Part shown: positions 39,800-52,584 of the stretch, piece after piece | Layout: each line of letters starts with the position of its first letter | How positions within the stretch are numbered: position 1 is the first letter of the stretch | Assembly: GCA_025991245.1 (NCBI GenBank) | Contig: BQMJ01000042.1 | Location: 124,001 to 188,000, forward strand | Direction: 5' to 3' | Origin: Galdieria partita | Taxonomy: Eukaryota > Rhodophyta > Bangiophyceae > Galdieriales > Galdieriaceae | DNA: 64,000 bases | The notes under the pieces: generated by a model | What the model was told of the DNA's origin: nothing | The model's database searches: none | Seen by the model: the letters and a program-made list of their open reading frames with translations, nothing else | Program-made: the position numbers and the translations under genes

Positions 39800-40228
39800 T
39801 TAGTTTTGGTCATCCGATGTTGACCACTGCTGTTTGCAGTTAGTGCAAACAAAATATAAAACAATGGCAGTGTCGTTACGACCAACAGGTCCCATAAAAT
39901 AAACTGCTTCACGGTTTCCACATTGTGAACACTGTGTACTTCTTGTTCTTCGAAGAGTAGGGTCAAGCCATACGTCATACATTTGTAAAAACTTTCCTCT
40001 TTTCAACAAAATCTTTGTTTGAACTCTTGGACTCCAAGAAAGGGCTTACCTGTTAGTCGAAGTTACTACATTCCGATAAACTGGAATTCCCACGTCCTCC
40101 GCAACTTCCTTATGAGAACAGTTGCGACAAGCATATAACATTCTTCTTTCTCCGGTTTCTTGAAGATAGACTCGGTCTTCCATAGGATATAACATGTTGT
40201 TGCATTCTTTGCAAAACTTGACTGGCAT
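39800..40228 (-). CDS. RPB9: RNA polymerase II subunit RPB9
   Basis: Small zinc-ribbon subunit involved in start-site choice, fidelity and TFIIS response. Exons are 40228-40050 and 39998-39800 (51-base intron), 125 residues, the usual length. The N-terminal ribbon is [15 protein letters not shown]...YACRNC. The linker reads [29 protein letters not shown]. The C-terminal ribbon [15 protein letters not shown]...[11 protein letters not shown] has the CxxC pairs expected. DPTLRRT and EAVYF separate it from RPA12 and RPC11, which have a TFIIS-type acidic loop instead. Confidence 0.93.
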
Positions 40229-40288
40229 GATGGGATCACACCCCCCAACTCACAATTCCAAACTGCTCTTTCATAAAACCTCTCCACG

Positions 40289-40970
40289 ATGGTAGTGAGT
40301 ACCCTATTCTATTTTTACAGTTTCGTTTTATGAATCCTTTTTCTAGTTGGTATTAACGATTGGAGACTTTCATAGTATGCGAGTAGAAGTTCCTTTGTGT
40401 TTAAAACTCAAGTACATGCATAGTACCGAGTCGAGTAGCTGCAGTGCCGTTAAAGTTTCGAGAACTTCTTGTTCCAGGCAAAATACAGCGAGTGTTGTGT
40501 ACAGTAAGAAGCACAAGATGCGTATATTATGTTGATAATTAGCTCTTGGAGTATTTAGGGGAACCTATGTAACAAGGAGACGGAAGAGTTTCTCAAGGTC
40601 ATCTGTCCTGAGATACAGATTACCAAAGGAGATATGGATGACGTAAGTGGTTTGGCACTTTTCAAGAGGCAACCAATAAAAATAATGAAATCTGACGAAA
40701 ACAGGTTCAATCGGAGTATCCCGAACGTTGTGTCACGAATATTGGACAACTTTCGTTTGGTCTTTGTCATGGACATCAGTTGATTCCTTGGAACGATCCA
40801 AACTGCTTGGCAGCACTCCGGAGGTTTGCGTGATATATTACTTCTTATTAAGTTATGCTTATAGTATTCGTAGAGATATGGGTGTCGATGTACTTGTTGT
40901 TGGTCATTCACATTTGTTGAAAATGACAGAAACTGTGGATGGAGGTCTTATTATTGACCCTGGCACTGTA

Positions 40971-41004
<34 letters not shown>

Positions 41005-41301
41005 CGATATAAATGACTGCTAACTATGATATTCAAGGCAACAGGTGCTCCAGTTGCTGATAGTTTGGATTCCAAAAGGTATGTATACTGCAATTTTAGT
41101 GGACTCTCAATCTGGACTTTGGGAAAATGTTAGGCCATCTTTTATTTTATTGGATATTCAAGGATCTAAAGTTATAGCTTATACTTATGAGATATATGGA
41201 GAGGTCTGCAGGTTGTTAGGATGCAAGTATCTTTTGTAAAAAATTTTTAGGATATGAAGGTAGATCGTGTTGTATTTGAACGACTTGCTTCGTTCAAGTA
41301 A
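40289..41301 (+). CDS. VPS29: Retromer subunit VPS29 (nine exons)
   Basis: Metallophosphoesterase-fold subunit of retromer, which recycles cargo from endosomes. Exons are 40289-40294 (six bases, ATG GTA), 40347-40398, 40445-40503, 40559-40642, 40705-40823, 40874-40967, 41038-41078, 41134-41203 and 41251-41301; 191 residues. Joined text follows VPS29 throughout: [132 protein letters not shown] and MKVDRVVFERL. Intron 2 uses GTTTAA and its donor was set by family length. Intron 6 contains a (TA)n run. The metal-site residues are only partly kept, as usual for VPS29. Confidence 0.93.
40973..41003. repeat. (TA)n microsatellite inside VPS29 intron 6
   Basis: About fifteen TA units directly after the 5' splice site (GTAAGATATATA). 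Likely to vary in length between strains; it could affect splice-site presentation, though nothing here shows that. Confidence 0.95.
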
Positions 41302-41335
41302 CTTTTGCAATTCAACTCGATACAAAAAGAGAGAA

Positions 41336-41495
41336 ATGGCCCAATCCCTTTCTAGAGAATTCAACGATCCTTCGAAGGAAAATGGGTTATGGACATTGAT
41401 CGTATCTACCAATCAATTTCAAAAGACAATGGGACAAGGAATTTTGCCAAGAAGCAGCTTTAGCGCCGCCACCTGCAAATTTGGGCTTTGAATGA
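41336..41495 (+). CDS. Possible 39-residue protein from two exons
   Basis: ATG 41336 opens 50 bases, and a 40-base GT-AG intron (41386-41425) joins it to 41426-41495. The product would be 39 residues, starting MAQSLSREFNDPSKENG and ending QEAALAPPPANLGFE. Each reading frame alone looks odd, but together they give a polar start and a Pro/Ala-rich end. No family is recognised. It may instead be 3' sequence of VPS29 or an unrelated transcript; evidence is only frame and splice-signal agreement. Confidence 0.25.
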
Positions 41496-41825
41496 GGAAA
41501 ACGGAAATAAATTCGGTTGAGAAATTGTGGTTTGTGATTGGCGTGGTAAAAGACCAAGTCGGTCCTATTGTTCTATTATCTTTTGAAAACTTTTTACTAG
41601 TCAATTTATATCATTATCTTGTTTATTAAGAAAGTATTGCAAGTGTATTGTGTTAGCTGCATTTTTGTTTCAAAAAGAACAATCGGTGTAGTTTCTTCTT
41701 GAAACAAGGTTTTCTTTGCTTTATTTTCTTTTGGTGAAAGTTTTCCTTTTGTATTTGTTCTCCAAGTTTTCACATTTGTCACTTGTTTTCTTTTTTTCCT
41801 TGTATCCAATATCATCATCATCATA
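41496..41825. promoter_or_regulatory. Upstream region of proline dehydrogenase, pyrimidine-rich
   Basis: 330 bases before the PRODH start. Bases about 41690-41820 are rich in T and C tracts (for example TTTTCTTTTTTTCC), unlike the surrounding sequence. This is a plausible core promoter or initiator region. No TATA box is obvious. Confidence 0.4.
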
Positions 41826-43463
41826 ATGAGCAAAGTTTCTGGAGGAGTTCGACAACTCTATCAGTTCTCTGTCTCTTCCCGGAATTCCTGGGAACAACTG
41901 CAGCAAGCTAAAGAGCAGTTACAGCCTTCACGCAATCTCCATGCCGGTATTGGTGGTAGAAAGAAGACTGCCCCTTTACTATTAGGTGTCCCTAATCGTC
42001 TAGCAGCAAAACCTTACAACGCAGTAGGAGGTAAATCTGCGGAAGGTTCTGCTAGAGGCTCAACACCCACGACGACAACTACAACGTCGGCTACTTCCCA
42101 CTCTAATGAGCTCACAACTGCCTCGGCAGTCTCACCTTCATATACAGGAGACTTTGAGTCTTCTGTAACATACAGTGGGAACAGAGCAGACAAGAAACTT
42201 CAAGTTAACGACTGTGCAGCTACTTATGGTTCTTTAAGCACTCTCCATCTTATTCGTTCTTATTTGGTTTTGAAAATGGCGCAATTGCCGTTAGTGGCAA
42301 ATGTCGGACCGAAAATCTTTTCTGCAACACAAAAATTGCCAAATGTGATGCGTCAACCTGCAAATTATGTTGTGAAGAAAACCTTTTTTGAACAATTTTG
42401 TGGAGGTGAGTCTTTGGTTGAGGCAGTTACAGCCACACAAAGACTTCGAGACTTGGGTATTTCGTGTATTTTTGACTATGCCGCGGAAGGTTTGGTAGGA
42501 GAGGAAAATGTTTATGATTCGGCGGCTTCTGTTGTTGAGTCAACTATCCTTCAAGCTAGGGATATTGGTGCTGGAGGGTTTAGCTGTATCAAGGTTTCTG
42601 CTGTATCACCAATGAGTGTCTTGGAAAAAGTTACTTTAGCTATTCAAGTGAATGGTGGAATTAGCAGCCTAGATCCTGAGTTGTCCTTGAGTCCTGAAAG
42701 TATTCCTAACTTGACCGAAGCAGAAGTTGTAGATTGGCAACAAGTTATTTGCCGTTTGGACCGTGTTTGCAAGGCTGCATATGACAAGGGTGTTCCTATT
42801 TTAATAGACGCTGAACAATATTATGTTCAAGAAGCCATTGAATATCTTGCGTTGGGTATGCAGAAACGCTATAATAGGGACATGCACAGCCCTGCAGTTG
42901 TTTATACCACTGTACAGTGTTATCTCAAGTCAGCTGTAGATCGTTTGGAACAAGGATTGGCTCTTGGTTCTAACTTGGATTTTAAATATGCTGCGAAGCT
43001 TGTTCGTGGTGCTTACTTGTTCTTTGAGCAAAGGTTGGCTTCAGAGAAGGGTTATGCTTCACCTGTATTTGATTGCATAGAGGACACACACCGTTGTTAT
43101 AATGAAATTGCAGCTAGAATGGTTACTCAAGTTAGCAGTAATAATGCCTCTTTGATGCTAGCTACCCATAACTTGGATTCCATAGAAAAGACAGCAACTC
43201 AAATGGCTGAAAGACAGTTGCACCCTAACAATCCTAATGTTTATTTTGCTCAGCTTTTTGGAATGGGAGACTCTATGACTATGGCTCTAGCTAAGGAGGG
43301 TTATAATACTTGCAAATATGTACCTTTTGGTCCGATAGAGGAAGTAATGCCTTATTTAACTCGTCGTATTGAAGAAAATCGTGATATACTTGGTGGTGCT
43401 CGAAAAGAGGTTAGTTTATTTAGTGAAGAGCTGAAACGTCGTGTTCTTTTGAGAGCAGCGTAG
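41826..43463 (+). CDS. PRODH: Proline dehydrogenase, mitochondrial
   Basis: FAD enzyme of the inner mitochondrial membrane that oxidises proline to pyrroline-5-carboxylate, passing electrons to quinone. Single exon, 545 residues. The N-terminus has basic and Ser/Thr-rich segments compatible with a presequence and a long linker (about 50-120). The TIM barrel shows LRDLGISCIFDYAAEG, GGFSCIKVSA, VPILIDAEQYYVQEAIEYLAL, VYTTVQCYLKSAVDRL, KLVRGAYLFFEQ, SLMLATHNLDSI and FAQLFGMGD, and ends with YVPFGPIEEVMPYLTRRIEENRDIL, the YLxRRxxEN substrate motif. All catalytic landmarks are present. No P5C dehydrogenase domain is fused. Confidence 0.93.
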   Translation: MSKVSGGVRQLYQFSVSSRNSWEQLQQAKEQLQPSRNLHAGIGGRKKTAPLLLGVPNRLAAKPYNAVGGKSAEGSARGSTPTTTTTTSATSHSNELTTASAVSPSYTGDFESSVTYSGNRADKKLQVNDCAATYGSLSTLHLIRSYLVLKMAQLPLVANVGPKIFSATQKLPNVMRQPANYVVKKTFFEQFCGGESLVEAVTATQRLRDLGISCIFDYAAEGLVGEENVYDSAASVVESTILQARDIGAGGFSCIKVSAVSPMSVLEKVTLAIQVNGGISSLDPELSLSPESIPNLTEAEVVDWQQVICRLDRVCKAAYDKGVPILIDAEQYYVQEAIEYLALGMQKRYNRDMHSPAVVYTTVQCYLKSAVDRLEQGLALGSNLDFKYAAKLVRGAYLFFEQRLASEKGYASPVFDCIEDTHRCYNEIAARMVTQVSSNNASLMLATHNLDSIEKTATQMAERQLHPNNPNVYFAQLFGMGDSMTMALAKEGYNTCKYVPFGPIEEVMPYLTRRIEENRDILGGARKEVSLFSEELKRRVLLRAA

Positions 43464-43585
43464 AAGTTCTTCAAGCAACAGAAGCGAAAGAGTTTGTTAT
43501 TATTTAGTTTTTTTTTGAATAAGAAAGGTAGAAGAAGAATATTATTTGCATTTGGGGTTTTCAAAAGTTATAATAAAAGAAGGAA

Positions 43586-45087
43586 ATGTTGAATAGTTTT
43601 TTGGCCAAGAAAAGGTTTAAACTTGTATTGAGTGGTGTTTCTTTGGCTGGAGTGGGAGTTGCTTTTTTATATTACCCGCTTAGGTTGCGTTCCTTGAAAA
43701 GTGAGCACAAGTGCTGGAGTTTATCTGCTACTGCTACATTGTTTGCACCTTCCTATTCAGAATGTGACTTAAAGGGGGTGGAAGAAACGCAAAAACTTTT
43801 ATCTAAACTTCCCGCTTCTCACTTGTTAGACCAACTTGCTACGGTTGAGTTTTTATTGCGCTGGCCACGTCTTGCAACTTTTTATTATGAAACTAAAAGA
43901 CGACTAAGCCAACAAGTGATTCCGCAACAAGAGAAGAGGAGTTTATTATTAGAACAGTCTTACTTTCCACAGTTATTTTTTTTCGACCTTCTTTTACCAC
44001 AGAAAAAGAAGAACTCTCTGAACAACAACTTTGTATCGAATACGTTGAATTGGTTACGCGCATTTCAAGTAGAAAGTAACAAGGAATCAAGTACTCGCTA
44101 CCCAACAAACTTTTTCTATATGCATATGCAACACTTTTTTCCAGAAGAATTGATTCTTCGACTAGGAAGATGTTTAGCGCTATTAGAAAGTAAAAATGCA
44201 CTTCCAGCACCTGAAGTTGCTTCTTCAGACTATGACAGATGGCGAGAACTTGAACCCATTCCTGTAGTTTCCGATGCTGCCTTATCTTCTGTGGAATGGC
44301 AACAACTGGATCGAGGTATACTCGAAATGGCTAAAGTTTGTGTTTATACCTTTAAGAACTTGTCATGTGCATGGATTGTGGATATGTCGCCTCTAAATGT
44401 AAATTTGGCAACTAGTCGTCAATTTCATGAACAATGGAACAAAGCAGTATCCTATTTATATGCCCATTTTGCGAAATGTTTTGAACAACATCATTGGTTA
44501 TGGATAGCGGGAGTGAGTGATGAATGGTTGGATTTGGATATCCTTTTGGACACAACTCATCGATACAATGTACCTTGTCGCCTTTATTATAAGGATGAGT
44601 GGATCAATTCTGAAACCAAGACTTTTGTAAAAGATAGTTACCATAGCTATTCCAGATCGTTTCCCTTTCAAGTGTTGGAAGCAGTCGAACGAAATGCAAT
44701 ACAATTACTCATCCTTCAGGTTCCTCATTTATGGTTATTTCAGCTAAGAAGTCGGGATATAAGAGATCAACGAATTTTATGGCAAGTAAGTCATCATGTA
44801 TTTTCGATGATGAACATTCTAATAACTTTGCTAGTGTTCTGATTTGGATGTATTAGGAGCAGCTTTTGTTCAAAGTAAGGAGTGACTATTTACGAATTTC
44901 TTTTACTCATGATATGGATTGTACAGGACTTGGAGGAAATGTGCTTTGGCTTCATGTGCCTAATCAAGTGTTATCCGCTCTCCAATCCAACTATTGGCGT
45001 CATTGGATCTTTTCTCCTTATCATCGTGAAGCATTCCAAATTGAAAGACAACTCATCAAGGAACAACTTACTAATCTTCCCCTTTGA
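43586..45087 (+). CDS. Unrecognised membrane-anchored protein
   Basis: Exons are 43586-44785 and 44857-45087 (71-base intron), 476 residues. The N-terminus is basic with one hydrophobic segment (KLVLSGVSLAGVGVAFLYYPLRLRSL), which fits a mitochondrial or plastid membrane anchor. The rest is a mostly helical and aromatic-rich region with no motif I know (for example FFYMHMQHFFPEELILRLGRCLALLE, HHWLWIAGVSDEWLDLDILLDTTHRYNVPCRLYYKDEW). Base use is like its neighbours. The gene is supported by frame length, a consistent intron and tight packing; its stop lies 14 bases from the convergent HRD3 stop. Confidence 0.75.
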
Positions 45088-45101
45088 ACTCAAAATAAAC
45101 T

Positions 45102-48000
45102 TTAACTGAAGATTCTTCGATATATCCACCATGTCAATAAAGCCATTGCTATCCATACACTGAGAGACATCCAATGAGAAAGCATTTCAAGTGCTTTTGA
45201 CAACTGAACCCAAAGTAATTTGAATCTCAACCATCTTTGAAATATAATCTCTATCCAGCGATGATATATTTGAAACCACTCAAGTATATGTAAAGCTATT
45301 TTAACGGGAATCATTCCTTCTGGATAGAGGTTTACGGAGATATCATAATATCTTTTGGCTAAATGAAAATCTCGTGCTAGTCCGATGCCTTTAAAATACA
45401 TGAAACCCAAATTGAATGATGCTTCAGCATTGCCCATTTCTGTTGCTTTCAAGTAACTATCAACAAAGTCAATCAAACACAAGTCGTAAAATAGGATATA
45501 CTTACGCTTCTGCAGCCTTTCTATATCCAATTGAGTGGTTATCATTCAAATATCCATCGTAAAATAGGTCACCAATCTTCAGTTGTGAATAAGGATTGCC
45601 TTGTCTAGCAGATAATCGATAATAATAATGTGCGTTTTGATAAATAAACAAATCCTTTGAGACAAGTGATGAATGGAAACCCAAACGAGACTTCCAATAT
45701 TGTATTTTTGAAAATATATTTCTTTTACCACCATAAGCCAATCCAAGACCATGTTCATACATATATGCTGCATTATATTGAGCTGTTTCCACTCCAGCTA
45801 GTGCAGCTTGAACATATCGAAGCAATCCAGTGGCATAATCTCGACTACTCATAGCCCGAAATGCACGACTCATTAAATAAGTTGGTCGACCTCTTTGAGC
45901 CACAAATTTGAAATATAACGCAGCTTTGGTACAACGATCACCTGTCACTATCACACTAGGCTCCGAAAACACCAACTCTCCTAATCGATAAGTAGCATGA
46001 GAATGTCCATGTTTGGAGGCCTTTAAGAAATATGAATAGGCATTCGGAATATTCTGATACTCATCCAATCCCTTCCATGATAACATACCCAGATTATACA
46101 AGGCATCCACACTGCCTTTACTAGCAGCATCTCGAAACCAATGAACAGCTTTACTAATATTCTTCTCCGTTCCAATTCCATAATAATAACAATAACCAAT
46201 GGCATTATATGCTTGCGCATCTTCTACTTGAGCAGCTTCATGAAAAAGTTGCCATGCTACAGTTTCATTCTTTTCTCGATTAGCCAAACCAAACAAAGAA
46301 AATATGCCTAAAAGTGTATTTCCTTGGGGATAGCCATGAAGAGATGCTCTTTCAAAATATTCCGCTGCTCTTTCAAAGTCTTGATTGACTCCATATGCAC
46401 CAGAAAGAAACAGTTCTCCTAAAAAGAGTTCCGATTTGCCATCATTATTTTCGGCTTCATGATATTTGTATTCAATAATGTCATTGGTTGCTTGACGGTC
46501 CTTGATCCAGGCTTCATGATTAAATAACAAAGTAATTTCTCCTGAAGAATAAGGCAACGAAGGACGTCCCATTAAACTAAGACGAACGCCATCTCTTAAA
46601 GTAATATTCATTTCTTCTTTCTCTTCCGTAAAGGCATTGAATGGTGATAAGGAAGAAATATAGGGTTCTATAAAACTTTGACGGATCGTTTGCCAAGCTG
46701 CCCTCTTATAGTAATAAGCACTCTTGATACAATCTCGTGGCACTCCAATGCCATATAAATAACGAAAACCTAGCGCACTCTGTGCATAGTCAGAACCTCC
46801 TTCCGCTGCAAAAGTCCACAATAACAAGGCAATCGCATATCTTTGTTCACTTTCTAAATTCAGCAACTCTTCCAAATGATTAGAAAAGAAGCCATTAGGT
46901 AATCGATTGAAGGACTCCAAAACAGAAATTTCTTTAATAGCAAAGTGGTCTCTGGAAAACCAATTGGCAAGGTATCGCAATCGAGTTGAGAATTTTTTTG
47001 GATCTTCGTCTATTGTATGAAGAAAAGTATTCGAAAAAGAACTTGCCAATACCATACCCAACAATGCTTGTGCATCTGGATTGCCATAATCCGCAGCCTT
47101 TGCAAGAAATAAATAGGCAAAGGACAAATTCTGTGGTATACAATCACTCAATCCAGAAAGATAAAGTGCACCCAAAGTAGCCATACAACCATCATCACCT
47201 TGTACAGAACCTAATAAGAAGCTTTCCAAGGAAAGAATGGCAAGTCTCTTGGCTTCATTCATGGGATCCTTCAACAGTGCCAAAGTACCTAGAGGACTTT
47301 GTTGATCCTGCAGTATGTAAATAGCTCTATTCAAGTAGTCTACTCCTTGTTCAAAGTATACTGTACGATTCCTGTTCTGTTCACTAGTCAACTGTTCCAA
47401 CAGTCTCCAATAGAAATGATAAGAACTATCCTTTGAATTGAAACGAGTTTCAGTACTCTTATCCTTCTCACCTTCCTTGGACAATGGAATAGTTTTACTC
47501 GAAGGTATCAATGAAATAGGAATTCTCGCAGTTTTCTTGTCTCCTTGAACAACTTCAATCACCGAATCAGGATATATTCGACTAGAGTTCAACACAAAAG
47601 AAATAGCAGTATCGTTGTGAACATAAACTTTCGAAACATGACTTCCATCTATCAAAACTTTTAGAAGAGGCTCCTTTTCAAGCTCATCTAGTGAAACGTT
47701 ATCCTCTCGATGGTATTGTCCTTCACCATAGCCAATCATACGGGCTTTTCCAAAGTTTTTGCCAAATATAGTAAAGTTTTGTGCTTGTTCAGAATATTGA
47801 TCGAAAGAGCTACTTTCAGTAACTGAGTGAGAAGAAGACTCCAACAAGGGAGAATCATCAGGTTGGAGACTCTCTTGAGAGGAAAGAGTATCATTTGTAA
47901 TTGAATTGGATACTAAAGGAAGCTGTTCTGCCACAATGTTTTGCAAAAGTAGTAAATAAAGAAGAAAAGAGAACAAAACGAATGGAATGGCTCTGCACAT
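45102..48000 (-). CDS. HRD3: HRD3/SEL1L, ER-associated degradation scaffold
   Basis: ER-membrane partner of the HRD1 ubiquitin ligase that receives misfolded lumenal proteins. Exons are 48000-45506 and 45456-45102 (49-base intron), 949 residues. Start is ATG 48000, giving a signal peptide (RAIPFVLFSFLLYLLLLQ); the frame extends upstream only to TTG. An Asn-glycosylation-rich lumenal region follows, then many Sel1-like repeats: CMATLGALYLSGL, AFLYLAKAADYGNPDAQALLGMVLASS (as seen in frame), ALGFRYLYGIGVPRDCIKSAYYYKRAA, AAEYFERASLHGYPQGNTLLGIFSLFG, YNAIGYCYYYGIGTEKNISKAVHWFRDAASKGSVDALYNLGML and AEASFNLGFMYFKGIGLARDFHLAKRYYD. A membrane segment near the end (SLSVWIAMALLTWWIYRRIF) matches the SEL1L C-terminus. 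Confidence 0.92.
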
Positions 48001-50201
<2,201 letters not shown>

Positions 50202-50392
50202 ATGTACCTAGGATTGTTGAAATAAAGACTTTCTTTGCTGTATTCAATTACGAAACTTCTCACGTTGTTATCTGACAGGAAAGATGGACACAATACTTTT
50301 CCTATCTTGAGAAACCATCTACACCAAAAAAAAGTTGAAAAAATAACAAGCCAGCTCCAAACTTTTAAGTATGCTGCTTGACACGGCACCGT

Positions 50393-50710
50393 TTAAGAAG
50401 TCTTCGGGACTCTATGTCTTAGGGGCTGTGTTGGACTTCTTTTCGAAGTTGAATCCTTGACAACTTGATCCTTCTGTTCTTTATTCTTCGGTTTCTCCTT
50501 TGCAGTGGGCGTCTTGTTGCTATCCTTGTACAAGAGGATGCAAGTAAACAAAGTAGTTAAAAGTACAAAAGCACCAAACCAAATTCCAACAACTAACAAA
50601 AGTCTGTTGGAAGAAGTTTGCCATCTACGAGTCAACTCTTCAATAAATATTGCCCAAGGCTTGGAAAGGACTTTGAGAGACTCTTTTACAATGGCTTCAA
50701 CTCGTTCCAT
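50393..50710 (-). CDS. Small single-pass membrane protein, unrecognised
   Basis: 105 residues from ATG 50710; the frame extends upstream to a GTG at 50791 but no earlier ATG is in frame. An amphipathic N-terminal helix (MERVEAIVKESLKVLSKPWAIFIEELTRRW) precedes one clear membrane segment (LLLVVGIWFGAFVLLTTLFTCILLY) and a strongly basic, Lys/Pro/Thr-rich tail. The layout fits a small organelle or ER tail protein. No family is recognised. It is convergent to ThiC, with 191 bases between stops. Confidence 0.6.
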   Translation of the reverse strand: MERVEAIVKESLKVLSKPWAIFIEELTRRWQTSSNRLLLVVGIWFGAFVLLTTLFTCILLYKDSNKTPTAKEKPKNKEQKDQVVKDSTSKRSPTQPLRHRVPKTS

Positions 50711-51454
50711 AGAAAATGTGAAAAGGATGTTGGAGACCCAAAGCAACTTGTTTCTGATGATATGAAATGACGAATGAGGTGATCTTATCACAGAGGTGAT
50801 GGGATGTGCTTGGTCTTTTGTTATCTGTCTTCTTAGTTGGCTAAATATGGCTTTAACTTCTTTCTCTTGTATTCAAAAACAGGTGCAAGTCAGAGCTTCT
50901 TCAAAATGATTGGCTAGGTCATTTATTAAGTTATACGTTCCAGCAACCTTGTTGAAAAGAATTGACTGAATACTTGTAAACACGGCCCAGTTGGAGGAAA
51001 CTACACTTTGCTTTTTTCTCTCTGTCGTTCCAACAACCGGAAAGATTTGACAACTCTAAACGATATCATAGACAGCACTTGTTCGGTCCAAAAAGTCTCT
51101 AAGATATATCTTGTAGCGATCTGTGTTCATAATCAGGGAAGCACAATAACTTTTTCACTTGGCAAATGCTATGAGAGAAAGGGAGAAAGAAAAAGAGAAA
51201 TTAAGAGAGAAAAATAAAATGGGAATAATATTCTTGGACTACGAACACGTTTTGCTTCCACTGTTATTATTCGGCCAATCAATTTCCTCCGTCCTGTCCC
51301 CAAAAAGATATATCCAAAGAAATAAAAATAAAGAATAAAAATAAACGGCGAATAAAAGGGGGGAAGGGAGAGATAGAAAGAAACAACAACTCTCTCTTAG
51401 AAACAGTCCAGTTGTAAAAAGAACTTTGGAACCCTAGCTGCTTTTATATAGTTC
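50711..51454. promoter_or_regulatory. Long upstream region of bZIP gene 1, with purine tract and small upstream ORF
   Basis: 744 bases without a clear gene. Bases about 51172-51216 form a GA-rich tract (GAGAAAGGGAGAAAGAAAAAGAG). ATG 51219 opens a 39-codon frame ending at 51338 (starting MGIIFLDYEHVLLPLLLFGQ). The last 100 bases are A/G-rich with a TATATA next to the bZIP start. This may be a long, regulated 5' leader; evidence is composition and position only. Confidence 0.4.
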
Positions 51455-52408
51455 ATGGGTTCATTTGAAGATATTTTTGGTGCTTGGACAGAGGATTGGG
51501 AGTTGGCGAGTTGCCAGTTTGTTACCGAGAGCAAAGAGCCTCCATTTATACAAGTTCCCTTTGAAGACCTTGAAAGACCTAAATGGGGTGGAAACTATAC
51601 CAACGCTTTTGAAGGGCACAATAGTCCTTGGTGGCAACCAAATTGTTCCAACTGCCCCTTCTCGCTGTCAAGTGAAGAAAATAGACCAGATAGTTTTGAA
51701 ATATCAAGCAGTGTGACTCACTCGTGTTCTGATGCTTCACCAAACGTTCCTTTGGGAACGAACACGGAGCAAGAAGATGACTTTGAACATGTTTTTCATA
51801 ATGGTCTTATAGAGGATGAACCAACTTGGGATCCATCCTGGAAAGACCATAGTTACCATTTCATGATGACATTCACTGAAGATACATTATCAGAGAAGGG
51901 AGTTGATGTCACAGAGGAACAATCGTTACATTGTGTATCAACGAGAAGGAAAAAGCAGCAATTGGAAACCTTTCCAACGGAGCAGTTGAAGGATTTGAAA
52001 GGCTCAACATCTGCAGAAGGTCGAAGAATGACTGCGGAGGAGAGAGCATTGATGTTATATAAGAGGAAGTTAAGAAATCGACATTCAGCTGCTCGTTCGA
52101 GACGAAGAAGAACAATAATTTTGAATGAGATAAGTGAAGAATTGTCTACTCTAAAGACTATGATGAAGCAACTGCAATGCCGGTTATGCTTGTATGAAGG
52201 GGGAGGGTTTTTGTCAAAAGTGGACGCAAAATTGGAAGAAGTTGGCACAAATTTATCAGTGCAGTCGAAAAGGTTATTTTCTATTGAATATCAGGTGGCT
52301 ATATTGCGAGCCAAGCTTATGGGAACAAAGGTAAAGGGGACCTTTTACACCGAGCAACAGCATTGGGAGAATACGACAGAAAGATCGATATCATTTACAA
52401 GTGTTTGA
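51455..52408 (+). CDS. bZIP transcription factor 1
   Basis: Single exon, 317 residues. An acidic, Trp- and Asp-rich N-terminus (DIFGAWTEDWELASC, WDPSWKDHSYHF) looks like an activation region. The basic region RALMLYKRKLRNRHSAARSRRRR has the bZIP core NxxSAxRSR, preceded by DLKGSTSAEGRRMTAEE. The zipper that follows (ILNEISEELSTLKTMMKQL) holds only about three heptads with Leu/Ile/Met and then breaks at GGG, so it is short. A tandem paralogue lies at 52585 and shares the block before the basic region. Target genes are unknown. Confidence 0.85.
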   Translation: MGSFEDIFGAWTEDWELASCQFVTESKEPPFIQVPFEDLERPKWGGNYTNAFEGHNSPWWQPNCSNCPFSLSSEENRPDSFEISSSVTHSCSDASPNVPLGTNTEQEDDFEHVFHNGLIEDEPTWDPSWKDHSYHFMMTFTEDTLSEKGVDVTEEQSLHCVSTRRKKQQLETFPTEQLKDLKGSTSAEGRRMTAEERALMLYKRKLRNRHSAARSRRRRTIILNEISEELSTLKTMMKQLQCRLCLYEGGGFLSKVDAKLEEVGTNLSVQSKRLFSIEYQVAILRAKLMGTKVKGTFYTEQQHWENTTERSISFTSV

Positions 52409-52584
52409 CTGTTGTTATTTTTCGTTGTTGTAAAATAGTTTTTAATAAATTCTAAATAAGAAGAATGAGAGGGATGAAATTTTCTTCGAGACAAATTCAC
52501 TGGGCCCAATCAGACGATCTCGATGTCAGATTGAGCAGTTGAAGCCTTCTTTCTTTATGTACCTACCACTCTACAGTCTGATAA

